Source: Proteiniphilum saccharofermentans (GTDB lineage Bacteria > Bacteroidota > Bacteroidia > Bacteroidales > Dysgonomonadaceae). From it: a DNA stretch of 64,000 nucleotides. The stretch's first letter is position 1, and each line of letters begins with the position of its first letter. The stretch covers positions 496,001 to 560,000 of the forward strand of contig NZ_LT605205.1 of the NCBI RefSeq assembly GCF_900095135.1, read 5' to 3'. The notes below the pieces were generated by a model. The model did no database searches, was not told where the DNA came from, and worked only from the letters and a program-made list of their open reading frames with translations. The translations under genes were made by a program, and so were the position numbers. Shown piece after piece: positions 57,320 through 63,942 of the stretch.

Positions 57320-58404
57320 TATGATTATCCGCAGTTATTCCTAAAGAATTTAGCGGGAAAAAGTTATAAATAAGTTTCGAAAATGCTTGTGCAATTCACT
57401 GATATTCATTATATTTACATCGATAACGATATAAAGATTCAAGCTATGAATATCCTGGATTTTGCTATAAATTACCCCGATGAGGAATCCTGTCGGAAAA
57501 AATTCAAAGAACAAAGAGACCAAATGGGAGTAACCTGTCGGCATTGCAATTGTAAAGAACATTATTGGCTGGAAAACAAGCAGGCCTATGAATGCAAGCG
57601 TTGTCGCGCACGCCAAACCTTGCGTTCAGGCACCGTCATGCAGCACTCCAACCTGCCTTACCGTTACTGGTTCGTGGCCATGCACCTGCTCACGGCGACC
57701 AAGGGCTCCTTTTCCGCGGCGGAGCTGCAGCGCCAGCTGGGGCACAAGCGTTACCAGCCCATATGGGAAATGGTCAATAAACTGCGTGACGTGATGGGCA
57801 AACGCGATGATGAGTACACCCTTGAGGGAGCCATCGAGTTGGACGACGCCTTCTTTTCCACCGAAATATCCCTTCAAGAGAGGGACAAACCGTTGAAGCG
57901 CGGCCGCGGGAGCCAAAAAAAGACCAAAGTGCTGGTAATGGCTGAAAGCAAAACCGTTGAAAACCCCAAACCGGGTAAGAAACCCAAGAAGGTCAGATAC
58001 CTGAAGATGAAAGTCATCAACGACTTGAAAGCCGGTACAATTACAAGGAATGTCAAAGAGCACGTTGAAAGCACGGCGGACCTGACCACCGATGACTCAA
58101 CTTCTTACACTAAATTGAAAGAGCATGTCCATTCACATACGGCATCCGTTATTCCACACGAGGATCTTTCCAATGTGCTGCCCTGGGTCCATACCGCGAT
58201 CAGCAATGCCAAACGACAGCTCTTGGGCGTGTATTACAAGATAAAACCGGAATACTTGCAATATTATCTCAACCAGTTCTGTTATAAATTCAACAGGCGT
58301 TACTTCGGGGAAAACCAGTTTGAAAGACTGTTGATAGCCGCTGTAACGTATGCTCCTGATTTCAAGTCAAGAATTTACAATAGGAACTATTGCGGATAAT
58401 CATT
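57320..58404 (+). mobile_element. IS1595-family insertion sequence
   Basis: About 1.08 kb, with terminal inverted repeats ATGATTATCCGCA (13 bp identical, then weaker) at both ends. The flanks 57312-57319 and 58405-58412 are the same 8 bases, TTGTTTTA (9 if TTGTTTTAT is counted), the target-site duplication. It contains one transposase gene on the plus strand and splits the methylase gene on the minus strand. Its coding bases are richer in GC than the surrounding island. Confidence 0.9.
57446..58399 (+). CDS. IS1595-family transposase
   Basis: DDE-type transposase (ISXO2-like), 317 aa from the ATG at 57446 (MNILDFAINYPDEESC). A zinc ribbon (CRHCNCKEHYWLENKQAYEC then KRC) binds DNA. Catalytic acids are probably in GAIELDDAFF and TADLTTDDSTSY, and the C-terminal VHTAISNAKRQLLGVYY and YYLNQFCYKFNRRYF are family signatures. 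The stop codon overlaps the right terminal repeat. It looks intact. Confidence 0.92.
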   Translation: MNILDFAINYPDEESCRKKFKEQRDQMGVTCRHCNCKEHYWLENKQAYECKRCRARQTLRSGTVMQHSNLPYRYWFVAMHLLTATKGSFSAAELQRQLGHKRYQPIWEMVNKLRDVMGKRDDEYTLEGAIELDDAFFSTEISLQERDKPLKRGRGSQKKTKVLVMAESKTVENPKPGKKPKKVRYLKMKVINDLKAGTITRNVKEHVESTADLTTDDSTSYTKLKEHVHSHTASVIPHEDLSNVLPWVHTAISNAKRQLLGVYYKIKPEYLQYYLNQFCYKFNRRYFGENQFERLLIAAVTYAPDFKSRIYNRNYCG

Positions 58405-58648
58405 TTGTTTTATCATCATTGAGATAGATTGCATGTTTGTCTGTATCATGTTTGTCTTCTATGACTAGAATAAAGTCTTTTGATTTACAGACAAATTCAG
58501 GAAATCCTACTTTTCCAGTACCTTTTTTTGATGCTGTTTTCAAGGCCTCATGTATTTCTTTTATATCACTTCCGTTAGGGGTGAAATTGATTCCAGAATC
58601 GGTTAATAACTTTCCAATAAAGAAATCTGTTTTTCGTTCATTTGCCAT
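58400..58648 (-). pseudogene. Nuclease-methylase (BcgI A-like) gene, 5' part before IS insertion
   Basis: The N-terminal 81 codons of the split gene, then two IS-derived codons and a stop. The segment (FFIGKLLTDSGINF, then PEFVCKSKDFILVIEDKHDTDKHAIY) looks like a PD-(D/E)xK nuclease core, with a proximal acidic residue and the ExK of IEDK, as in restriction-enzyme N-terminal domains. It starts 1 bp after the stop of the small ORF upstream. Confidence 0.8.
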
Positions 58649-58649
58649 A

Positions 58650-58862
58650 TTATTTGGTTCTCTTTATTATCATAAAACAATCTGACTTTTCATCAATCCT
58701 ATTGAATTGAAAGTCAAGTCCCTTTTTTAACAACCGGCTTTTTGCATTGTGAAATCCTGTATAGTCAGTTCCTACAATACGAAATTTCCGAACATCTCCA
58801 ACAGAGAAGTCCTTTAGAGTTTCAATGTAGCTCTTTACTGTAAGAATTTCAGATACTTTCAC
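58650..58862 (-). CDS. Small 70-aa protein leading the RM operon
   Basis: A short basic protein (MKVSEILTVKSYIETLKDFS, VGDVRKFRIVGTDYTGFHNA, KSRLLKKGLDFQFNRIDEKS) of unknown family. It has a full consensus promoter 26 bp upstream and ends next to the nuclease-methylase start, so it is a real first gene of the operon. It may be a control-type or antirestriction-type regulator, but no helix-turn-helix is evident. Confidence 0.65.
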   Translation of the reverse strand: MKVSEILTVKSYIETLKDFSVGDVRKFRIVGTDYTGFHNAKSRLLKKGLDFQFNRIDEKSDCFMIIKRTK

Positions 58863-58887
58863 AATAAATAAATTATCAATGATAATT

Positions 58888-58919
58888 CAAAGATATATTA
58901 ATAATAATACTCTTGCAAA
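58888..58919 (-). promoter_or_regulatory. Promoter of the restriction-modification operon
   Basis: On the minus strand TTTG (58916-58919) and TATCTTTG (58888-58895) are separated by 20 bp, an exact consensus match. A leader of about 20 nt reaches the ATG at 58862. Confidence 0.75.
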
Positions 58920-59009
58920 TTTTGTGAATGATATTGTGAATTAAAGATTGGATTAAGCCGATTCTGTTGTAGGTGATCAGGTACTAGGAGAGAGTAAGCC
59001 CGTTTTTTA

Positions 59010-59054
59010 GTGCAAGGTGCAAGCCATCTATATATAGATACTTGCACCTTGCAC
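59010..59054. repeat. Long near-perfect palindrome near attR
   Basis: Outer arms of 14 bp (GTGCAAGGTGCAAG and CTTGCACCTTGCAC) are perfectly complementary. They enclose CC/AC and a self-complementary 14-bp core ATCTATATATAGAT, making a 45-bp cruciform-forming structure. Possible integrase or excisionase binding site, or a small regulatory hairpin. Confidence 0.8.
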
Positions 59055-59081
59055 CAAACTTAAAACATTATTCCATAGGTA

Positions 59082-59112
59082 TTTGTAAATTAAAAAAATA
59101 GGAGTAACTTTG
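59082..59112 (+). promoter_or_regulatory. Outward promoter toward attR
   Basis: TTTG (59082-59085), 19 bp, then TAACTTTG (59105-59112): a full consensus promoter reading rightward into attR. No clear gene lies downstream before the terminator at 59281-59334, giving a predicted transcript of about 215 nt. In an excised circle it would face the integrase. The remainder of the 58863-59232 gap shows nothing else I can support. Confidence 0.6.
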
Positions 59113-59232
59113 AACCTGAGTATTATGGTGACAAAGCTAAGATAGGAGCAATCATTAAGAATGCGCTCTTAGCCGTACCCCATAGATCCAATGAAAGAAA
59201 TAAAATATTGAATTTGAATAGGTTGGGTAGCA

Positions 59233-59319
59233 GGGTTCGAATCCCCCCGCTTCCGCTGAAATACAAAGCCAAAAGGCGACAAAAATCAGACAAGGCCTAC
59301 AAGTTCAATGACTTGTAGG
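59233..59319 (+). repeat. attR: 87-bp direct repeat with tRNA-Ser 3' fragment
   Basis: Identical to 48681-48767. It contains the T-arm and 3' acceptor of tRNA-Ser but no 5' half, so it is not a functional tRNA. It marks the right end of the element. Confidence 0.92.
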
Positions 59320-59334
59320 CCTTGTCTGATTTTT
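59281..59334. terminator. Original tRNA-Ser terminator, bidirectional
   Basis: A perfect 24-bp stem with loop TCAATG, bounded by A5 and T5. The left part is in attR and the right part is host sequence. It also ends the convergent minus-strand gene at 59358. Confidence 0.9.
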
Positions 59335-59357
59335 AATTGCCATCTTTTCTTTATAAA

Positions 59358-60542
59358 TCAAAATAACTCTTTTGGATTTATTTTCAAAAACTCATCATAA
59401 GGAAGCCCTCCAGTTCCAACAAGTAAGACTTTTTCCGGATGAAATTTTCCTGTAAATATTCCCATACCTGCATTATCGGCTTTCATACCACTTTTTACCT
59501 CAAGTCCAATCACTTTATCTCCTTTTTCCAAAACAAAATCGACTTCGTAATTACCATCCCGCCAATAGTAAAGATTATATCTTTCAGAAATGGAATGATT
59601 AATCAAATGTGCTCCAACAGAAGATTCGACAAGTCGCCCCCATAGTTCCGGATGAATGATCGCTTTCTCATAAGTATCATTACCTTGAGAAGTAATCAAA
59701 GCATTATTATAGACTTGAAACTTTGGGCTTGAGCCTCGTTTACGGATTATGTCTCCGGCATATTTATCTAAACCTCCCAATAGGCCACAATCTGATAAAA
59801 GCTTTAGGTAATTTGCCAGCGTAGTTGTATTGCCTGCATCCTGAAGTTGGCCTAATATCTTTGTATAAGAAAGAATTTGGCCCGAATATAGAGAGCCAAG
59901 TTCAAACAAACGTTTCAGTAAGGCAGGTTTATCTACTCTTGTCAGCATTAATATGTCTTTGGAAATACTGGTTTCTACAAGAGAATCTCTTATATAGTTC
60001 TTCCAACGTTGTTCATCATTAATTAAGGATGCTGATCCCGGATATCCTCCAAAATAAACATATTGCTCTATGCTCCACCCAAAAGCTTCTTGCATCTCTA
60101 CATATGACCAGTGTCTCAAATACAATGCTTCAAACCGTCCGGCTAAAGATTCTGTTAATCCTTTCTGAATTAATAAGCGAGAAGAACCAAGAATAATTAC
60201 TTTGATATTGGTGTTTTCACGAGTGTCTTTGTCCCATTGTTGTTTGATGACTTCGCTCCAGTTATCTATTTTTTGTATTTCATCAATAACCAATAGAAAT
60301 TCTGTTGCACCAGATGCTTTCATTTGCAATCTGGCTGATTCCCATACTTGTGCAATCCACGTTGGATTTGTTGCTGAGATAGCATCCGCAGATTCAAATA
60401 GATTGGAAATGGATAATTGGGATAAGAGTTGGGTAACCATCGTTGTTTTACCCACCTGACGAGGGCCTAAAATGACTTGAATGAACTTTCTGGGTTCTTC
60501 AATTCTTGCTTTAATTGACTTTAAATAAGGTCTTTCAAACAT
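59358..60542 (-). CDS. AAA ATPase with DUF4143 domain
   Basis: A 394-aa ATPase of the widespread AAA_14/DUF4143 family. Walker A GPRQVGKTT near residue 26, Walker B EFLLVIDEIQK, and sensor-like IILGSSRLLIQKGLTESLAGR. The C-terminal domain has the nuclease-like pattern EVDFVLEKGDKVIGLEVKSG. Function is unclear; the family is often mobile-associated. It lies between attR and a second tRNA-Ser remnant, so it may be left from an older insertion. Confidence 0.88.
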   Translation of the reverse strand: MFERPYLKSIKARIEEPRKFIQVILGPRQVGKTTMVTQLLSQLSISNLFESADAISATNPTWIAQVWESARLQMKASGATEFLLVIDEIQKIDNWSEVIKQQWDKDTRENTNIKVIILGSSRLLIQKGLTESLAGRFEALYLRHWSYVEMQEAFGWSIEQYVYFGGYPGSASLINDEQRWKNYIRDSLVETSISKDILMLTRVDKPALLKRLFELGSLYSGQILSYTKILGQLQDAGNTTTLANYLKLLSDCGLLGGLDKYAGDIIRKRGSSPKFQVYNNALITSQGNDTYEKAIIHPELWGRLVESSVGAHLINHSISERYNLYYWRDGNYEVDFVLEKGDKVIGLEVKSGMKADNAGMGIFTGKFHPEKVLLVGTGGLPYDEFLKINPKELF

Positions 60543-60626
60543 GTGTTGTAAATTTACTCAATATAGTTAGCAAATTTACTCAATACATTTGATTGCGCAA
60601 AAAGTTCTTTCTAATATTTTTTAGTG

Positions 60627-60649
60627 CGAGGTTCGAATCCTCCGCTTCC
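60627..60649 (+). repeat. Degraded tRNA-Ser 3' remnant
   Basis: The bases GAGGTTCGAATCCTC then CGCTTCC resemble the T-arm plus acceptor 3' strand of the tRNA-Ser at 48617, with two changes in the T-stem. No 5' half is present. It probably marks an older attachment site. Confidence 0.5.
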
Positions 60650-60698
60650 ATGAAACATGTAATACATTGTAGGAGAATAGTTTACAGGGAGTTCTTGT

Positions 60699-62021
60699 TT
60701 ATTTGCCCAATGAAAAACGGAGACCCACCCTAAGATTAACGTTCACCGGCTTCTCCTTGTATATTGTTTCAACTTCACTTCCATTCTTAAAATAATATAT
60801 CACACCCGGTTCTACATACAATCCTATCTTTGAAAAAAGATTATATTCTACACCCACCGAGGTATTGAACGACCATTGCAACTGGTCTATGGATATATTA
60901 TCTTTTTCGGTGGATTCAAGTTTATCATTAACGACATAATCCGTGCTTAATTTGCCGGAAACGTTCTTTTCTACCATTCCTCCTCCTGATACATAGATTG
61001 ATACATTCCTGACCTTCCAGAGATTATAATTAATGCTCAGAGGGATACCAATATTGTGCAGGGTTTGTTCACTGATATAATAATGACTGTCACTGCCCGA
61101 CCGGAGTTGCGAGGATAGTATGGTATAGGTTAATCCACTTGTAAGACTCCATTTTTCGTCTAAATTATACTTTATGGAAGCTCCCATTGTCACGGGCTGC
61201 CTGTGTTTCGCCTCAGTATAGACCGTACTCTGTTTATTTGCATCAACAATTCCTTCATGCGGATATTTTACTAAAAGAGGCACCACATCATCTTTTCCCA
61301 TAGAAACCTCTTCGGCCAGAAAACTTCTATAACCATTGTATGTCTTTGAAGGGCCTGATGAGGTATTTGAGGCGTAAAGACTTGTCTGCCACCTTGCCGG
61401 TTTGTTCCGCCGTGTAGTTATCGGATGATGGATATCGGGTTCAGGCGTATGATAATCGTGATGCTGGTCTCTTGATACAGCGTATTTATCGGTAGCTTTT
61501 TCCTCTATACCGGCTCCTTCTTCGGGATGTTCGCTTTGGTCTCCACTGTCAGGCTCGTCCTCTTCCTTATCACTAAAGAAATCATCCATTTTTCTTTCTA
61601 CAGATGCTGTAGAAGCCAATGCTGTGAAGGTTATGGTATGGTTGTCAGGGGCAAGCGACTCACGGTGGCCTTCTTCCGGGAGAAGAATCTCCTCGTTATC
61701 GTGGTCTATGGAGAGATTGCTCCCCGGCTTGTGTCCCACTTCCGGTCTCTGGGAAATTGCAGGAGAGTGCAGGGTGTCTTCTTTCAGGAAGAGATTCCCG
61801 ACAAAAAGTAGGATTAACAGGATGGCGGCTATCGCACCGATTCTTTTGGCCCACAACAGTGCCTTTTTTTGTCCTGATGGAAATTGAACAGGGTGTCCTT
61901 CCGTCCGGAAAGGGAGTTCTCTGGCTGCGATCCGTTCAATATCCTCCCATAACCCGTCCGGAGAAGGTTCTTCATGAGCTTCCATCCTTTTGCGCAGATT
62001 ATCCGACCACTGACTATTCAT
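60699..62021 (-). CDS. Membrane-anchored protein with C-terminal beta-barrel, sigma-factor partner
   Basis: A 440-aa protein. The N-terminal cytoplasmic part (MNSQWSDNLRKRMEAHEEPS, PDGLWEDIERIAAREL) is followed by one transmembrane helix (residues about 58-78), an acidic periplasmic linker (residues about 90-230) and a C-terminal half with strands typical of porin-family barrels (GASIKYNLDEKWSLTSGLTY, VGVEYNLFSKIGLYVEPGVIYYF, ending VNLRVGLRFSLGK). It starts 7 bp after an ECF sigma gene, the usual place for an anti-sigma factor. It may sense a periplasmic signal, but no standard zinc anti-sigma motif is seen. Confidence 0.7.
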   Translation of the reverse strand: MNSQWSDNLRKRMEAHEEPSPDGLWEDIERIAARELPFRTEGHPVQFPSGQKKALLWAKRIGAIAAILLILLFVGNLFLKEDTLHSPAISQRPEVGHKPGSNLSIDHDNEEILLPEEGHRESLAPDNHTITFTALASTASVERKMDDFFSDKEEDEPDSGDQSEHPEEGAGIEEKATDKYAVSRDQHHDYHTPEPDIHHPITTRRNKPARWQTSLYASNTSSGPSKTYNGYRSFLAEEVSMGKDDVVPLLVKYPHEGIVDANKQSTVYTEAKHRQPVTMGASIKYNLDEKWSLTSGLTYTILSSQLRSGSDSHYYISEQTLHNIGIPLSINYNLWKVRNVSIYVSGGGMVEKNVSGKLSTDYVVNDKLESTEKDNISIDQLQWSFNTSVGVEYNLFSKIGLYVEPGVIYYFKNGSEVETIYKEKPVNVNLRVGLRFSLGK

Positions 62022-62028
62022 GACTTCA

Positions 62029-62595
62029 TTATTTTAAAGACCTGTACTCATTAATCTGCTTTGCTAAAAAACTTTTAGCCCTGTGCAACTGTGATGCCGA
62101 GGTATTTTCCGTAATATTCAATATCGATGCAATTTCTTTATGGCTTTTCTCTTCGAAAATATACAAGTTGAACACTGTCCTGTATCCCGCCGGAAGGGCT
62201 CGGATCATCTCCAATATAGCGGATGCCGGAATTTGTTCAAAATCAGCTTCTTCTTCACTGATATCTGGTAAATCCCATATCGGGCTATTGATGACATTCA
62301 ATTTCTCATTTTTTTTGAGAAACTTTAATGATTCATTGACCACTATACGGCTGCTCCATGCCTTTAGAGATCCCACTCCCTTATATTTAAAATTGGCTAT
62401 TGATTTGAATATTTTTATAAAACTTTCCTGTAGAACATCCTTTACATCGTCCGTGTTAGAGATATAACGAGAGCATACTGTGGTAAGATACCCAGAATAA
62501 TTATTATAGAACTCTTTCATAGCAATGATATCGCCCGATAAGATCTTTCTCAGTAGCTCTTGCTCCTTATCTTTCTCCTCTAACATTGACATCAA
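62029..62595 (-). CDS. ECF-type RNA polymerase sigma factor
   Basis: A 188-aa extracytoplasmic-function sigma factor. Region 2 (KEFYNNYSGYLTTVCSRYI, then DVKDVLQESFIKIFKSIANF) binds the -10 element and core enzyme. Region 4 (LPAGYRTVFNLYIFEEKSHK, then EIASILNITENTSASQLHRA) recognises the -35 element. It overlaps no gene and precedes the barrel protein by 7 bp, forming an operon. An 11-bp palindrome overlaps its promoter at 62612-62643. Confidence 0.93.
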   Translation of the reverse strand: MMSMLEEKDKEQELLRKILSGDIIAMKEFYNNYSGYLTTVCSRYISNTDDVKDVLQESFIKIFKSIANFKYKGVGSLKAWSSRIVVNESLKFLKKNEKLNVINSPIWDLPDISEEEADFEQIPASAILEMIRALPAGYRTVFNLYIFEEKSHKEIASILNITENTSASQLHRAKSFLAKQINEYRSLK

Positions 62596-62611
62596 AAAAC
62601 TTTCTAAACCA

Positions 62612-62643
62612 GAGGTTGTACCATTTTACAAAGGTACAACCTC
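62612..62643 (-). promoter_or_regulatory. Palindrome over the sigma-factor promoter
   Basis: Perfect 11-bp arms GAGGTTGTACC and GGTACAACCTC are 10 bp apart. The minus-strand -7 box TACCTTTG (62629-62636) lies between and inside them. It looks like an operator for a dimeric repressor, or an RNA hairpin. Confidence 0.65.
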
Positions 62644-62653
62644 ATAATTATTC

Positions 62654-62685
62654 TGCCTGTAAAAAAACTTTTTATTTTACAGGCA
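62654..62685. terminator. Hairpin after NigD-like gene
   Basis: Perfect 11-bp arms TGCCTGTAAAA and TTTTACAGGCA with a 10-nt A/T loop, 32 bp beyond the nigD-like stop. There is no clean T-run after the stem, so termination is likely but not classical. Confidence 0.5.
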
Positions 62686-62716
62686 CAGATATCCCGTTTT
62701 TTGTCTTTATCGTTAC

Positions 62717-63454
62717 CTATTTTATATTAATCTCACTCCTGTTGTATGTTGTTGCTGATTGGACGGGCGATGAAGCTTGGGAGTTATAGTCAAATTCTAC
62801 AGACTTCTCTCCGCTGAATGAATTCCATTTCAACTTCAATTTCACTGTTTCGCCTTCCGTATCAGGCAATCTATCCAGTTTGAATGCTACCAAAGCATCT
62901 CCCATTGTTCCATGTACATCACCAGAGGCATTATGCCTGAATTCCACTTCATACGGTTTCTCGGGATCCGGGCTTTCAACAAGATTGACATAATGGATCT
63001 TTGTCGGATCTCCTCCCCATAAGGTCCTGAAACGCAAGGTTAGATAACCGTCCTCGACAATCGTTACCCAATCGTTGATGATCTCCACCGGATCATTTCC
63101 ATATACAGAATTATTTTCATCACCCAAATCAGGAACCATCGGTTTTGTCCGAATGCTGTCAATCCAGTTCACATGCACTGCTTTGCTATATATTCCACTG
63201 GGTTCATCGACTTCTTTGTAGTTCACCAAGGCACGGACCTCTTTGGAATCGAAGGGATGTTTCGTCAGGTTTACAGGCAGTAGCGTTGTGTTATCATCCA
63301 ATTGCAGATACACAGAGTTATCGTCGATCAGTTTGACTGTCACAAGCGCATTTGGCCAGTAAGTGTTTTCCGAATCATCCTTCAGACATGACTGAAATAA
63401 AAGGAGGAAACAAAGAAGACCTCCTGTCAATAAAAGTGGTTTTGTAATCTTCAT
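62717..63454 (-). CDS. NigD-like lipoprotein
   Basis: Lipoprotein (lipobox LLFQSC, cysteine near residue 23) of the NigD family, 245 aa, two beta-rich domains (residues about 35-100 and 110-235). Family signatures include LDDNTTLLPVNLTK and VTIVEDGYLTLRFRTLWGG. NigD was named from a Bacteroides bacteriocin-like locus, but most homologues have no known function. It ends just before the ECF sigma operon. Confidence 0.85.
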   Translation of the reverse strand: MKITKPLLLTGGLLCFLLLFQSCLKDDSENTYWPNALVTVKLIDDNSVYLQLDDNTTLLPVNLTKHPFDSKEVRALVNYKEVDEPSGIYSKAVHVNWIDSIRTKPMVPDLGDENNSVYGNDPVEIINDWVTIVEDGYLTLRFRTLWGGDPTKIHYVNLVESPDPEKPYEVEFRHNASGDVHGTMGDALVAFKLDRLPDTEGETVKLKLKWNSFSGEKSVEFDYNSQASSPVQSATTYNRSEINIK

Positions 63455-63942
63455 AACTTTAATATTGATAAATTGTTATACATCTTATATTTCTCTCGTT
63501 CTATAAATACTAAATCCCGGAAACAAGGAAACCTTGCATCAGGATAATTTATTTAACAAAATTTACCAACAAATTTCCATCATGATCCGTCCCTCTGGAT
63601 ATGCCGGGATTTTATCAGTATCCCATACAAATTGAATTGTTCATTAAAATTAGGCATTTTCTCGCAATGACATAGTCCAAGCAAGCTTGTCTTCTGTTCA
63701 TATTGCTTAACGAAAATGTTGTATTAAAATATCTTTGTGATAGACTAATTCTATCTCATTATGCAAAAATCTATCAAAAATATGTTGTATAACATGTTTT
63801 TTGTTGTATCTTTGTGTCGATTTAAATGGCAAGCGAGTTATTTGAAATCACTTTTAGGTTATCAATTAATTTACTGACAAGGGCTTCTTGTAACTTGTGA
63901 ACGGTTGCCGATAAATCATAACTTTTAAATGAAAGGAAAATT
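63455..63942. other. Intergenic region upstream of edge gene
   Basis: A 488-bp gap with no supported gene. It contains a full consensus promoter at 63785-63814, a further -7-like TATCTTTG at 63730-63737, and a stretch (ACGAAAATGTTGT near 63710) that repeats a segment upstream of tRNA-Ser at 48540. A short inverted repeat ATGTT-GTAT-AACAT overlaps the -33 site. Confidence 0.5.
63785..63814 (+). promoter_or_regulatory. Promoter before edge gene
   Basis: TTG (63785-63787), 19 bp, then TATCTTTG (63807-63814). The start codon at 63943 is about 125 bp beyond, giving a moderately long leader. Confidence 0.55.

Larger units (their letters stand above)
48681..59319. mobile_element. tRNA-Ser-integrated genomic element with defence cargo
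   Basis: About 10.55 kb bounded by perfect 87-bp direct repeats. It has a tyrosine integrase next to attL, an RnlA/RnlB-like toxin-antitoxin with RNase HIII and TPR-CSD genes, and a BcgI-like restriction-modification operon split by an IS1595-type sequence. No conjugation, mobilisation or phage structural genes are visible. It is therefore an integrative defence island that may excise but would need helpers to transfer. The rnl and RM genes are clearly more AT-rich than the flanking chromosome. Confidence 0.88.

Noticed and set aside
57350-57616. 88-codon minus-strand frame inside the IS element
   Set aside because: It overlaps the transposase start in antisense and looks hydrophobic only by chance.
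59233-59255. A second tRNA-Ser gene at attR
   Set aside because: Only the T-arm and 3' acceptor are present; the D-arm, anticodon and variable arm are missing.
59100-59318. Open frame reading NFEPEYYGDKAKIGAIIKNA then through attR
   Set aside because: It looks faintly coding but has no start codon with a ribosome site and runs into tRNA-derived sequence; more likely non-coding or a remnant.
48617-59319. Conjugative transposon or prophage
   Set aside because: No relaxase, type IV secretion, capsid, terminase or tail genes are present; only an integrase and defence cargo.
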